Assembly (NCBI GenBank): GCA_009809945.1
Contig: WTPW01000184.1
Coordinates: 409,300 to 473,299, forward strand
Reading direction: 5' to 3'
Length of the DNA: 64,000 nt
From: Gigaspora margarita
Lineage: Eukaryota; Glomeromycota; Glomeromycetes; Diversisporales; Gigasporaceae
Shown: piece after piece, positions 47,922-60,614 of the stretch
How positions within the stretch are numbered: the first letter of the stretch is position 1
How the letters are laid out: each line of letters begins with the position of its first letter
The notes under the pieces: model-generated
Seen by the model: the letters and a program-made list of their open reading frames with translations, nothing else
Databases searched by the model: none
What the model was told of the DNA's origin: nothing
Position numbers and translations under genes: made by a program

Positions 47922-48104
47922 ATGGATTTTTTGAAATTTTTATCAAAAAGTAGGCATTCCAGCTTAATCTCTCCAAAAAATCAGCAGTGTTTACTCTTTC
48001 CAAATTGGGAATACATCCCTGAATGGGAACTGGCACAGTCACAAGTAATATGGTGTTTATTGGATAAACAAGAAATGACATGTTGGAGTCAGGAGAACAT
48101 GTAA
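47922..48104 (+). CDS. Short hypothetical reading frame, probably a fragment
   Basis: An ATG frame of 60 codons reads MDFLKFLSKSRHSS... to ...LLDKQEMTCWSQENM, with base composition less AT-rich than its surroundings. In the next frame GEHVKDFLQGLLADDVLFFL continues to 48167, as a frameshifted gene would. I do not recognise the family. It lies in the DNA inserted between the two halves of the Tnp2 relic, so transposon origin is likely. Confidence 0.25.
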   Translation: MDFLKFLSKSRHSSLISPKNQQCLLFPNWEYIPEWELAQSQVIWCLLDKQEMTCWSQENM

Positions 48105-48578
48105 AAGATTTCTTACAGGGACTTTTAGCTGACGATGTATTGTTTTTTTTACATATAGCATTCTGATAGATGTTCTATGCAATTTTATATAATTTTTATT
48201 GCCATGTGCAGACTTATTAGCACCTTCATGTCTTTTTCTTTTTTTTTTACTTTTTCTTCAGTTTTATTTAGTTTTATTTTTTCTTTTGGTTGTATTTGGT
48301 TTTAATTTGGTTTTATTATTTAGATAGTGTAGTTTTGCTTTTATTAATCTTTTCACTTTTTTATTCTTATGTATGAGAAGCTCAAAGAGAAAGTTTTGGG
48401 AGGAATTGATTTTGAAGTAAAGTAGCTAAAATCTGGAGTCATTCTCTAAGAAATATTCAGTTGAGTCAGTATGGCTGAGAGACTAACAAACATTAGTACA
48501 ACAACCATACCTAGATACTAGTGGAGTTATCAGGTATTAGCTACATTAATATTAGAATATAAATTTGTATGTACTCTG

Positions 48579-50650
48579 TATAGAACCCGGACATCTCTGA
48601 TATATGTCATATTTTTTTTTTAGCAAATTGATTCAATTTTGATCTAAGGTCCAAATTTTAATTTTAGCAAATTAAGTTAATTTTAAAAAGGGTCATAATT
48701 GAATATTTTGGCAAATTACTAAGATTTTATACATGTTATATTTTATTTTTAGCAATTTAACCACATTTTGATAATAATCAATCTGGATATAACAAGTTAT
48801 TAATGGTTTACGGAGCAAAGTGATAATCAATTATAATTAAAAAGTAGTTGTAGCATATAATCGGGCTTTAGTATCAATAGCAACTTGGTACTTACTCTGC
48901 ATATATATTACGATCATTGATCATGATTGTATGTCGATAAACAAATAATTATGTAATACAATTGCATGGGGTTATCATTAAGTGAATTAGTTAGTAATTT
49001 ATATAATAATTTTTAACTTTTCAAAATAACCCACTGTTCAGCGATGATTTACAAGAAATTTTATTATGCTAACTAAAAAACATTTTATAACTAGACTTGT
49101 AGCGCATATCATAGCCTAATAGAATCTCAAATTTTATGAAAAAGTATTGAAAACTCGTGAAGATATTAATGTTTTTGTAAATTCGAACGCATACGTTTTT
49201 GCAAGATTCTCTTAAACTTCAAATGCTTTCAGAAGCACTTTCTCAAAATGAAACCTCCAAACGTGACTAAGTAAGTTGGTAGAAAAGATATTTTAAAGTC
49301 TTCATTTAAAATTTCATCAAAAACGGATNNNNNNNNNNNNNNNNNNNNNNNNNNNNNNNNNNNNNNNNNNNNNNNNNNNNNNNNNNNNNNNNNNNNNNNN
49401 NNNNNNNNNNNNNNNNNNNNNNNNNNNNNNNNNNNNNNNNNNNNNNNNNNNNNNNNNNNNNNNNNNNNNNNNNNNNNNNNNNNNNNNNNNNNNNNNNNNN
49501 NNNNNNNNNNNNNNNNNNNNNNNNNNNNNNNNNNNNNNNNNNNNNNNNNNNNNNNNNNNNNNNNNNNNNNNNNNNNNNNNNNNNNNNNNNNNNNNNNNNN
49601 NNNNNNNNNNNNNNNNNNNNNNNNNNNNNNNNNNNNNNNNNNNNNNNNNNNNNNNNNNNNNNNNNNNNNNNNNNNNNNNNNNNNNNNNNNNNNNNNNNNN
49701 NNNNNNNNNNNNNNNNNNNNNNNNNNNNNNNNNNNNNNNNNNNNNNNNNNNNNNNNNNNNNNNNNNNNNNNNNNNNNNNNNNNNNNNNNNNNNNNNNNNN
49801 NNNNNNNNNNNNNNNNNNNNNNNNNNNNNNNNNNNNNNNNNNNNNNNNNNNNNNNNNNNNNNNNNNNNNNNNNNNNNNNNNNNNNNNNNNNNNNNNNNNN
49901 NNNNNNNNNNNNNNNNNNNNNNNNNNNNNNNNNNNNNNNNNNNNNNNNNNNNNNNNNNNNNNNNNNNNNNNNNNNCCGAATCTGGAAGCAAATTGAAAAA
50001 TCATCATAACTTCGTCAATATTGATCCGTTTTTGATGAAATTTTAAATGAAGACTTTAAAATACCTATTCTACAAACTTACTTAGTTACGTTTTGGAGGT
50101 TTCATTTTGATAAAGTGCTTCAGGAAGCATTTGAAGTTTAGGGGAAAACTTGACAAAATGTATGCGTCTAAATTTACAAAAATGTTAATATCTTCACGAG
50201 TTTTCAATAAGTTTTCATAAAATTTGAGATTCTATTAGTCCATGATATGCACTACAAGTCTTATTATAAATTTTTTTAGTTAGATAGTAAAATTTCTTGT
50301 AAATCATCGCCGAACAGTGGGTTATTTTGAAAAAACAAAAAAACATATTACAAAGAAGCTACGTTGAAATTGTTTACAGGAACTTTTATCAAAGATATCT
50401 CCACGAGTTCTTGACCAAATTTGATAAAAATTTTTTTATTTTAATTCTATGAATTCAAATAAAAAAATTTATACTATATTTATTTACTTGATACTATATG
50501 TTATATTTTAGTTTTTAGCAAATTACTATAAAGTTTATATGTAATAATCCAACTTTTAGCAAATTTACTTGATTTTAAGGGTAGCAAAAACGCCTAAATT
50601 CATGCAGATCAGTTATGACCTATATGAGAGATGTCCAGGGTCCTCTCTAT
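48579..50650. mobile_element. Fold-back element around an assembly gap
   Basis: The ends TAGAACCCGGACATCTCTGA and the complement of its right end (AGAGATGTCCAGGGTCCTCT) bound long inverted arms. The sequence from CCCACTGTTCAGCGATGATT (49030) to TTTCATCAAAAACGGAT (49327) is mirrored from 50025 to about 50330. The arms pair with about 85-90% apparent identity over roughly 300-700 bp. The 647-base gap lies at the centre. Confidence 0.75.
49329..49975. other. Assembly gap (647 N)
   Basis: Undetermined bases. Any reading frame crossing it is meaningless. A single N also occurs at 53213, in the centre of another fold-back element. Confidence 0.99.
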
Positions 50651-50763
50651 ATAAAATTATCTAATAAAGTAGCACAAGGTTGTAAAGTGAAAAAAATATA
50701 TATGTTTTAATAATATATTTTAAAAAATTTAGATTAATACTACTAAAATTTATAAATATAGCA

Positions 50764-51696
50764 AATTAAAAACAAATCTGGATCAATTATTGGTTCGTTA
50801 TTTTCTAATAATGATGTAGATATAAAAAGAAACAATTATTCAATTGCAGTAAGTAAATTACTTTTAAATTATAAAATATTTAAATATTTAATAATTATAT
50901 TTAAATATTTTATAATCATTAGGCCATACAAACTTATACTATTGGTTTTCATATCACCAAGTAACCTTTCGTGACCCTGCGACCCAGATTTTAATTGTTT
51001 TTTAAAAAAAATTTTTTAATAAAAAAAATTTTATTTAAAAATTTTATTGTTTTACAACCCGGATACCCGATAAAAAATTTCATACGTCAAAAATTTAAAC
51101 TTTATTCTTTATACTGTTATACAGGCTAACTTTGTTTTCTTAGAACATATTGCACTAATCAATAACACCATAGGCACGTTTTAGTAAAAGTTAAAGTTTT
51201 ATATTTGTTATCATTATTTATATATGTAATTGATTGATAATCTTTACTATATTTAAAAATTCCCTTTGTTCGCATAATAATAAATGGAGAATTTCTATTG
51301 GCTAATATATTAAAAAATTAAAATTTCAAAACCCCACTTCACTGACCCGGCCGGGATATGAAAACCAATAGTATAAGTTTGTGTGGCCTTATAGGCAAAA
51401 TTTCTTGTTAATAAAAATGCACATCACCCAAAAGCACCTATTGTTTTTGAATGCAAGAATTTTTTGGTCAAGTTTTATATTATTTTACTCATAAATATGT
51501 AAATGAAATACATTTATTAGCATATATATATTGGGTAAGAAATATAGAAATTTCAAGAAATAATATAAAATTATTTCAATATTTTTTGGTGTAAAAGTAT
51601 TATTAATATAAATGCTATAGATAATTGTGTGGGTTTTTTAAAATTAGAAAAAAACAAGTATATTATTATAGATAAAGAAAATCAAATAATATTTTA
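50764..51696 (+). pseudogene. Tnp2-like transposase relic, C-terminal part
   Basis: After a TATAG acceptor the frame reads KSGSIIGSLFSNNDVDIKRN then NYSIA and a GTAAGT donor (50849). The intron contains the element at 50919-51391. After it, AHHPKAPIVFECKNF, GQVLYYFTHKYVNEIHLLAY then IYWVRNIEISRNN, and finally INAIDNCVGFLKLEKNK ending IIF and TAG (51696). Small frameshifts separate these pieces. It is the continuation of 46262-47296: the two halves are separated by about 3.4 kb of inserted DNA that begins and ends within an intron. Confidence 0.6.
50919..51391. mobile_element. TIR element inserted in a relic intron
   Basis: TTAGGCCATACAAACTTATA at the left against TAAGGCCACACAAACTTATA reading in from the right, both continuing CTATTGGTTTTCATATC. 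The right end stands just before the exon that resumes at about 51393. Confidence 0.75.
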
Positions 51697-51717
51697 GAAA
51701 TAAAATAAATATATATT

Positions 51718-52010
51718 TATAATTAAAATTTTCTAATACTAATATAAATCTAAAATTGGACTATTTCTATAGTATTTTTGCTGTTAAAATTTTCTAATTC
51801 TAATATAAATATAAAATCTGATTATTTACTATAGTATTTTTGGAATATATTTATAATTAAAATTTCTCAATTGTAATATAAATATAAAATTGGATTATTT
51901 CCTATAGTATTTCTAGAATATATTTATAATTAAAATTTCTTAATTTTAATATAAATATAAAATCAAATTATTTTCCATAGTTTTTCTGGAATATATTTTA
52001 TTATTAAACC
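51718..52010 (+). repeat. Tandem repeat, four units of 63-76 bp
   Basis: Each unit starts near AATTAAAATTTTCTAATTCT and contains AATATAAATATAAAATTGGA and TATTTCCTATAGTATTT. Confidence 0.65.
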
Positions 52011-52770
52011 TTTCTAATTCAAATATTAAATGTTTTTGGAATATTTTCTGAATATTTTTTTAAAACAAAAATTATACGATGTTTTTAAGACCCTTAATTG
52101 GAGTATATTTGGAATATTATTAAAATACCTAATTAAAATCAGAATATAATAAATAAAATATTTTTATAGGGTTACTAGTAGCTATGATTTCACCACTTAT
52201 AGTTATTACTCTTTCTTCTGTTTTCAAAATTTTGTCAACTTGAAATTATTATAGGGTTATTGTTAGTGCACTGCTTTAGTATATTGGTTTTATGTAATTT
52301 TATGTCGCTTGGTATAGTTTGTTAAATATAAGGCAATGTATTATAGTTAAGATTAGGTTTGTATGATGCATGACTTATTTTCTAATAATGTACTTTTGTT
52401 AGAATTTATTGGTTAAAATAGAGTTTACAGACTAAAGGTCTGCAAACATATTATATTATACAAATTAAATATATATATTTAAATTATAAAATAAAAATAT
52501 TTATATAATTTATATATAGGATGTTTTTTAACAAAATTATCTAGGCAAAGTTCTTTTGATATATAGTCAGACTAGTTATAAATAACATGAATCAAATTCA
52601 TGGCCAAAGTAGTTAAAATACAGTAATCTAGTAGTTTCCCAATATAGAAATGAATGAATTCAAATTATAATCAAAGTCAAAAAATTTTTCAATACAGAAT
52701 CTAAAAAGTTCTGGTCAAAGATTTGGAGTACAGACTGCTTTTTGCACTAATAGCTCTAGTTAAAAGTTAT

Positions 52771-53511
52771 TATAGGCTGGTGCAAAAATGTAGATACATA
52801 ACAGCTAAAAATTTACATTGTCTACATATAAAAGTTTTTATATACAAGCTATTTATTTACAATTTTTTTATACCAAATAAAGTAGGTTTTGAGCTATCTT
52901 TTAATGTATTTTTTATTATTCTTTTATAGGCATTTTATTGAGTAATAATTTTTTTAAAAAATTTAATATTTTCTCAAAAAAAAACAAAAAAAAAGTATTC
53001 TTTTTAGAAAAAAATTATTTTCACCACCAATATGCAACATTATAAGTTTAAATTAATTTAGTAGATTGCTATATATGTGCTAAATATATAGTTAAAGTTT
53101 TAGCTTAATTGATTAGCAGTTATTAAAATATAAATTTTTAAAATTTATAAAATTAAAAATTTATATCTTAACATCTAATAATTCAATTAAGCTAAAATTT
53201 TAACTGCATATTNAGCATGTTTGTAGTAATGTGCTTGCGTAGTACAAACTTTTAAAGTTGCATATTGGTGGCGAAAATAATTTATTTCTGAAAAGAATGA
53301 TTTTTTTGAAAAAAAATTAAATTTTTAAAAAAATTATTACTCAATAAAATGTCTATAAAATAATAATAAAAAATACATTAAAAGATAGCTCAAAACCTAC
53401 TTTATTTGGTATAAAAAAATTGTAAATAAATAACTTGTATATAAAAACTTTTATATGTAGACAATATAAATTTTTAGCTATCATGTAACTACATTTTTGC
53501 ACCGGCCCATA
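52771..53511. mobile_element. 741-bp fold-back element, relative of the 4.7-kb TIR element
   Basis: TATAGGCTGGTGCAAAAATG against TATGGGCCGGTGCAAAAATG at the ends, then arms of about 250 bp that pair almost throughout (TACCAAATAAAGTAGGTTTT near 52871 against its complement near 53400). The inner part CCAATATGCA...TTGTACTACGCAAG resembles the subterminal part of 36362-41049. Confidence 0.8.
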
Positions 53512-53808
53512 TATTAATTTTTTAACAAAAAACTCTATAATTTTTTGTATAATCTATTGACCCAAATTATAATTTGGATCAAATAACTAACTATCTAGAT
53601 CGTATTTTCTGACCCAAGTAAGAACTCTACTAAAAAATTTATATAACTTTTTTTTAGATTATAATAATAACATATGGATGCTGAGTACCCTTGGGTTTTA
53701 AAATATTATGAGAATTAATTAATTTTATTTGCATGGCCTAACTAAAGATTATATTTTCATCAATATATAAAATTATACTATAAATATTAAAAATATTCAA
53801 TAATGAAT

Positions 53809-54068
53809 AACTTTTAATCTACTAATCCATTTTGCATAATTTAACTACCAAAATATTCATCTAAATAAGATGATTTTATTGAGCCTAAAATTGCTAAAAT
53901 TAGATTACAGATTCCAAGATTAATAATATTTCATTTATATTACAAATATTAATTAATTTTAGGACCTTGTAATTAGATTTTAGTAATTTTGGATTCATTA
54001 GAATCAACTTACTAAGATGATCATTTTGGTAGTTAAATGATCTATAACAGATCAGTAGATCAAAAGTT
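53809..54068. mobile_element. 260-bp inverted-repeat element
   Basis: AACTTTTAATCTACTAATCC at the left against AACTTTTGATCTACTGATCT reading in from the right. Both halves carry TTTAACTACCAAAAT and AAAATTACTAAAAT. A partial relative stands at the right edge of the window (63923-64000). Confidence 0.65.
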
Positions 54069-55307
54069 CTTCAATATTAAAGATTTTTAATATATTAATA
54101 ATAATTTCAATATATGACACCTTTGCAGTAAAAAAGGCCAATACTGGTTTTTAAAAAATTGAGTTTATTTTGTTTGGACTAATCTGGGTTAATCAAAATT
54201 TTAATGATTTGGTTGGCCTGTTATATTATATAATCCTGTGATGTATGAAACTTCTAAGAAATTTTTTTAAATATCTTATTTTTTTTATTATACAAATTAA
54301 TTTCCATTTATAATTAAAAAATATAGCCTGTATCAAAATTTATCCAAATATAACAATAACTCAATTTTTATTTTTGGGCTGTATTAGCCCTTTCTACTAT
54401 AAAGGTCCTATATTGTCACAGGCAAAAAGTAATATTGATCATGAATTTATGCTATTCCATATTTCAATTGATATCCAATTATGCATAATTGATTATATAT
54501 AATCCTAATGTATGAGGCTTAGCCTTAATATAGGGTGATTTGGTATATCAGACTATTTATTGTCTAATACACATAGTATATTAAAATCTGATAAGGTAAA
54601 ATAATGTATAATTAAAAGCATTACAGTTTCTCTAATATCCAGAAAGTATAAAAAGGAAGTTGGTTTGCTCTTTTTAAGACCCTCTTAGGATTATTGATAG
54701 TTAAATTTAATAGAGAATATAGTAAACTCAAACTATATTAATATATAAGTTACTTTTATACTAATATGGGTTAAATTACCAAGTTACACTTTTGGTGAGC
54801 TGCCTTTTTCTTACTATTTGGATTGTATGGATAAACAATTGCCCATTTTTCCATAACAATATAAATATAATACATTAAACCAACTTGAAATTTTTTTAAT
54901 AATATTAATTTTTTATTTTTTATATTTAGTAAAACTTATAATAAAAATTTTAATAATAATACAGGATTAAATATATTAAAAAATTTTTTAAAATTTAAAA
55001 AACTTTAATTATTTTTCTCTGATTTTATGCAAATAGATTAATTTTAACTTTGTATAAATTTATATAAAATATAGATATTTACAATAATTTATCATTTAAA
55101 AACCAAATAGAAATCTAAAAAAATATCTATATATTAAAATACAAACATGTGTAACTAGTTGCTTTCTTTGCATAATACAATATGATTGGACAATATAAAT
55201 ATGCATGTAGATTATACAAAACACCATTATGTTGATTTTGCAAAATAAATTTTTGTTGTACAAACTAATATAGTGTAATGTTACATGAGTTCTATTTTTG
55301 TAACTTA
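54069..55307. other. AT-rich stretch, nothing recognised
   Basis: No feature supported. Confidence 0.4.
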
Positions 55308-55563
55308 ATTGTTTTAAACCAAAACTAGATTCATTTGAACCAAGTTAGGTTTATTAAACCAAAATTGGGATTCAAATTAAATTTATTTGAACTAAGACCA
55401 GATTAATTTTAACCAAAACTGAGTTTATTTGAACCAAGACCAGGTTTATTGAACAAAAACTAAGTTTATTTGAACCAAAACTAGATTTATTTAACCAAAA
55501 CTAAGTTTATTTAAACCATAACTAGGTTTATTTGAACCAAGATCAGGTTTATTTAAACCAAAC
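55308..55563 (+). repeat. 22-24-bp minisatellite (AACCAAAACTAGGTTTATTTGA)
   Basis: About eleven imperfect units of AACCAAAACTAG plus GTTTATTTGA with variation in the CTAG/CCAG/CTAA part. Confidence 0.8.
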
Positions 55564-55602
55564 AAAAATCAAAAAACTAAAAGAATAAATAAAAGGTAAA
55601 GC

Positions 55603-55881
55603 AGTATTGTACGTTTTGGCTATCCACAGCCTTTTTTGGCTTGTTCATGTCCAAAATTGTCCAAACGTCCAAGATTGTCCAAAGCTTGTTCAGGCTTTAA
55701 TAATTAATAAATCTATCTAAAAAATATATAACTATATATTTTTTTAGGTGCTAATCACATTTTAGTTAAAATTAAAATAGGTTATCTTAATAAAATTTTA
55801 AGTAATTTTACTTTATTTAATTGTTCAAAATTGTCCAAAATTGTCCAAACCATTGTCCAAAGCTGTCCCGTGACAACACTG
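55603..55881. mobile_element. hAT-like MITE with TGTCCAAA repeats
   Basis: The ends CAGTATTGTACG and the complement of CGTGACAACACTG match imperfectly. ATTGTCCAAA repeats several times in the interior. The flanks GGTAAAGC and GGTAAAAGC suggest a target duplication with one indel. Confidence 0.5.
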
Positions 55882-55978
55882 GGTAAAAGCATTTAAGACA
55901 ATAAAAGTTTTACTTTTCTACATAGTAGCAGATTATAAACCTTATCTAGATATCTATATATTAAAATACAAATATATA

Positions 55979-56040
55979 GGGGAAGTTAGTAGAAAAGGCC
56001 AAATTTATTAAATAAATTAGTCCCTTTTTACTAACTCCCC
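55979..56040. repeat. 62-bp hairpin element
   Basis: GGGGAAGTTAGTAGAAAAGG and the complement of CCTTTTTACTAACTCCCC enclose TTTATTAAATAAA. ATATAT-like flanks stand on both sides. Confidence 0.65.
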
Positions 56041-56100
56041 GATATATTAGAATAATATCAAAAATTATATAATAGCTTAGAGGGGAAGAGGATAGCTAAA

Positions 56101-56445
56101 TACAGTCAAACCTCCATAAATGCAGCGTGTACAGACAAGACTACAATGTGCATTTAGAAGGTATTGCATTTAGGGAGAGCCAATTAAATTGCAGCTTTAA
56201 AGATTTGATCATCAAGTTTGTATAACTTCTACTAAAAACTGTATAACCTATCTTAAATACTAAAATTTGATTGGCTATATGCATTTAGGAAGGTAGCATA
56301 ATATAGAAAATTATTTGGAAGAATGTGCATTTACAGAATATAGAACGTGCATTTAGCACTAATTATTTCTTACAAACAAGACAAAAACATGCATTTAGGG
56401 AGGTATTGCATTTATGGAGATTGTATTTATGGAGGTCTGACTATA
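56101..56445. mobile_element. Tigger/pogo-like MITE, 345 bp
   Basis: TACAGTCAAACCTCCATAAA against TATAGTCAGACCTCCATAAA at the two ends. GCATTTA recurs internally, which also fits partial copies at 4293 and 15600. A TA target is likely. Confidence 0.75.
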
Positions 56446-57029
56446 TAATATATTATATATATACTTTATATATATGAAGGAAGAAATAGCTATATATAAT
56501 TGTCTGGAGCATAGCAGAGAACTTACTGAGAAAGTAATTGACCAAAATTTGTGTATATCAGATTCCGCTCACATATAGTGAGCCAATCAGCATTTCAATA
56601 CATATGATCAGACCAACATGGATCAGTCTAAAAATATAGAAGATCCCATAAAACATTATAAAACATAACAGTAAATTGATTATTTTTTTATTATTACTAA
56701 ACAGTGATTTATATTTAAATCTGTTAAGGGGAAATAAAATTCGTCATATGTTACAAGAGTAATAAAATTTGTCAATCACAAGAAAGCTTTATACATATTA
56801 AAAAAGCTTATAATTTTTAGCTCCAGACTTTAACAGCACGTGTTTTTCTAGTATATAATATATATACTTTGTATATAATATAGAAGGGGGAATAGTTTTT
56901 TTGATAAAAAGATATTATGTTATATCTGTCAGTGCTCTTATAAAAATAAGGGAGCATCTAGAAATAATATTATACTTGAAGGGTATCCTCCAAAATAAAA
57001 CGTAATTTTTTATAAAAATTTGTCTAAAT

Positions 57030-57138
57030 CTTGATCCAGATGTTCAAATTGGTTAATTTTAGTACCATTCAAATCATTATATCGAGAGGATTCGAATAGT
57101 ACCAAAATTATTTGATTTGGATCACTGGATCAATCAAG
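57030..57138. repeat. 109-bp palindrome with GGTACTATTCGAATCC-type centre
   Basis: CTTGATCCAGATG pairs with the region CACTGGATCAATCAAG, and TTTAGTACCATTCAAATC with GATTCGAATAGTACCAAAAT. Confidence 0.6.
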
Positions 57139-57239
57139 ATTTATTAACAAAATACTATTGGTTATTATCCTTTCTTATAAAATTACTATAAAATTAATAG
57201 CTTTTGGAATAACTCTTAATCTAGCAGTTCTAATAAATG

Positions 57240-57292
57240 ATTTTGGTACCATTGAATTCGTCTCATAAAGATGAATCGAATGGTACCAAAAT
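57240..57292. repeat. 53-bp palindrome related to 57030
   Basis: ATTTTGGTACCATTGAATTC and GAATCGAATGGTACCAAAAT are near-complementary. The strings match the inner part of the palindrome at 57030. Confidence 0.6.
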
Positions 57293-58863
57293 TATCTAGA
57301 TTGGATTACTGTGTTATAATATATCTAAGTTTTTGTAAAATTTTTTATATAAACATATGGATTATAAAAATTTTTTTATATAGTCTAGGGAGTCAAGAGC
57401 TACTATGTAGAGGTACATAATATTATTTATAAATGCCCCCTAACTGATAATATTTATTAAGTAATATTTTAGGAATAGGTGAGTTAAACAAAATCTTACT
57501 TCTTAGCTAAATTTTGATTGGCTAAAATTTATATATATAAATATATTCAGAAGGTAGAGAGTAAACCTGTATAGTAAATAGATATTAGATATAAACATCA
57601 ACACCCTAATTGGTTAGAATTAAAATGATTACTATACTACATATAGCCTGAAGCAAAGCAAGAGTTAATTGCTAGTTATAATAAAAGTTATATAAAGTTT
57701 TATAAAAAATATTTTTTAAAATATTATATAATTTTTTGCAGACAAATTTGTCTGCACCTATCTACAAACAAAGAAACAATATAGTATTATATTATAGAAC
57801 AGAGTTCTAATCATGTTACATAGTTATATTAATATAATTTAAATTTATAAATATAAATTCTTTTACTATGCTCTTTATTATAAATTTTAACAATCTATAA
57901 TAAGCTGTAAACAAGATGCTCAATTAATCTATAGTACAATTTTCCAAATTTAATGTAATAGTAAACAGCTTTTGTATTAGTTTTAAAAGGTTATAAAGTT
58001 TAAAATACTAATAATATAGTTATAAATAAATATAATTTGCTAAATTGTATTTATTGTAGATATACTTAGTTATAAAACCTAATCTGTGCTACTAATATCT
58101 ATTTATTTTATCTGACAAACCTGAATATTTTATTGATATCTGATCTTAGAATATTATTTATCAAAAATAGCAGATTATCATGTTAAAATTATAGAACAAA
58201 CATATAGAATAAACTTTTTATCTATTAAAGTAGGTTGTTAGTTTTGGCAAAATTAGTTGTAGAAGGGTAAACAGTATATTCAGTCAGCTTGTTGCTACAG
58301 AAAAGAGAAAAATTGGCAAATTTTTGAAAATAAATTTTTTTATATAAATTAATTTAGAATTATAACTATTTTTTATCTAGGGTGATTTTATCACTATATA
58401 TATTGTAACCATTTATTAATAATATAATTTTATTTTAGAATAGATGATATTACCTTTGTTTTTTTTAAGAGAGAGTAGCATAAATTAATATTTTATCAAT
58501 TTTGTATAAATTTGACAGCTTTTTTTTTATACCTAGTGACAACTAACACCTTTTGCGACTAAACTAAAAATGAATATTTTTATTATTTTTCACTATTTTT
58601 CTGTTTCAACACTTATAAATATGACCAGGTACTAAGTACTTATCTATTATCCTATTTTAATACCTATAACTATGATCAAAAAGACATATCTTTATCTTAT
58701 CTTAGCATCTATAGTCATACCAATATCACAGATGATTCAATATTATTATATTCTAACGCCTACAAACAATTTGTGAATACTTTGCTATTACTTTATTTTA
58801 GAGCCTACAATTTTGATCTAACAGGTACTTTTTACTGTTAACAAAATAATAAGCACTTTATTT
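57293..58863. other. AT-rich stretch, nothing recognised
   Basis: Stops in every frame. The DNA just before the MULE relic at 58864 may be its decayed upstream part, but no motif was found. Confidence 0.35.
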
Positions 58864-60600
58864 TTGTTTTTTTCTAATATCTATGACTTGGTTCAATTAG
58901 ATTCTTCTCAGCTAGTGACTAACAATAACATAATTGAATTAGATACAGATGTGGATATTAAGACTCAACCATGTAATTTAGACAATAGAGTTTATAATTA
59001 TAAGCAAGAAAATGAATATGATAGTGAAAACAAGGATAGTGAAAATGAGAATAGCGAAAATAAGAATAGCAAAAATGTGGAAGCACAGGACAGTTTATTA
59101 GTATTATATAAAGGGATAAAATTTGGAACTTGAATCATATCTGAATGAATACATGAAACAAAAAGGGTTCAGTTTTTGTAAAAGAAAGCATGTATAGATT
59201 CTTATGATAAAAATATAACAAGAAAACAAATGTACAAATGTTCACATGCTTATTTGCATAAACCTAAAAAGGCTGTTCTTGCAGAAACAGAAGGAATAGA
59301 GATTCAGCAATGATCAGTTGTCTTTGGCACATTAATCTTGCATATTCTAAAACAGAAAATGTTATTCATATTAACAGTATAGTAGGCACCCATAATTATA
59401 AAATGAAACTACTTGTTTCAGAAACAGCACTGCAATATCAAAAGCTAACCTTTGAAATGCTTGATAAGATCAAGTTTTGGATAATTCAAGGAAAGTTGGG
59501 TCTTACAACTTAGTATAATTTGTTGGTTGCATCATTCCTAGGCAAAACAATTAATAAAAAAGATTTGAGCAATGCAATTCAACAATTTAAAAAACAAATT
59601 AAGAATAAAAATGTTGCATGCAAAAAGCTTAGTGATTTATATGCAAACAAAGAAAACAATCCAATATGAATAGTAAAGCCATGTTTTGATTCTAAAGAAA
59701 GATGGCTTAACTTATTGTTCTAGTGGCTCCAGATCAAATTAATGCTTATGAATGATACTATGATGTTGTAATCATCAACACTATGTCCAAGACAAACCAA
59801 TTTGATATAATATTAATGTTAGTTATAGTAGTGGATAATAACTTTAGAAATTTAACTATAGCATCAGCAATCATAAAAGATAAAACTAAGTTAATATTTA
59901 CCTAGGTTTTGCAAGAGTTAAAAAACTTCTATGAGCTTGCACTACAGTATTATATTCTGATGCTGATTCTGCTTTAATATCTGCTGTACAAAAGACTTAT
60001 TCAGATACACAGCATCTTAATTGTATCTTATATATTGACTTGAATTTAAAAAAAAACTTAAAAGAAAGTTATATAAACAATTTGAGCTGTTTCATTCCAA
60101 ATTCCTTGCAATGTGTAATTTTTTATGGTATAAAAAATTTGAGAACAAATTGGAGTTAATTGTTAATGAATATTCAGCTTGTAAAAATTATCTTAAGAGA
60201 GTTTTATATTCTTGTAAAACCAGTTGGGTGAGTTACACAATAAATCAATACTTTACTGCAGGGATCCAGAGTACTCAACAAGCTAAAGTTACTAACAAAA
60301 TTATCAAGAAAAAACTAAAAAGAACTTCATAGCTAACAGAAGTTGTTAAGAAAATTCAGCCAATATTTAACCAACAATCAAAAAAGGTAGTATTAACAGA
60401 ATACAAAAATGAAATTCTGACTAAAGAACTACTAACAAAGTTAAGAAATTAAAAGAATATCTTGCACCACAAATACTTCAAAAACAATGAAATCAAATGG
60501 CCCAATTGATATGTTATGATAATACTTTGGTCAATAGTTGGTTGTTACTTTTGGAGTTAAGAATCTTTAATAGGTTTAATAGTTAAAATTAATCTTGATT
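58864..60600 (+). pseudogene. Decayed MULE transposase, FAR1 and DDE regions
   Basis: The first 89 codons read MFFSNIYDLVQ... with an acidic, Asn-rich stretch (SENENSENKNSKN) and stop at TGA (59131). Beyond it, in changing frames: ESYLNEYMKQKGFSF, then KCSHAYLHKPKKAVLAETEG and SCLWHINLAYSKTENVIHIN with GTHNYKMKLLVS, a FAR1-type zinc domain (Cys, Cys, His; the last His reads Tyr). Then FEMLDKIKFWIIQGKLGLTT, and after more frameshifts YYDVVIINTMSKTNQFDIIL, where the family's first catalytic Asp would stand and the codon at 59777 is AAC, and VLYSDADSALISAVQKTY, which keeps the second Asp. Several stops (59131, 59511) fit lost Trp or Gln. Further parts at 60990 and 62640 are cut off by insertions. 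Confidence 0.7.
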
Positions 60601-60614
60601 GATTAATTGTTATA

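Noticed and set aside
49306-50007. Apparent 224-233-residue frames across the run of N
   Set aside because: They consist of unknown bases; no coding evidence exists.
52723-52929. 68-codon hydrophobic frame
   Set aside because: It lies in one arm of a fold-back element, and its mirror occurs in the other arm.
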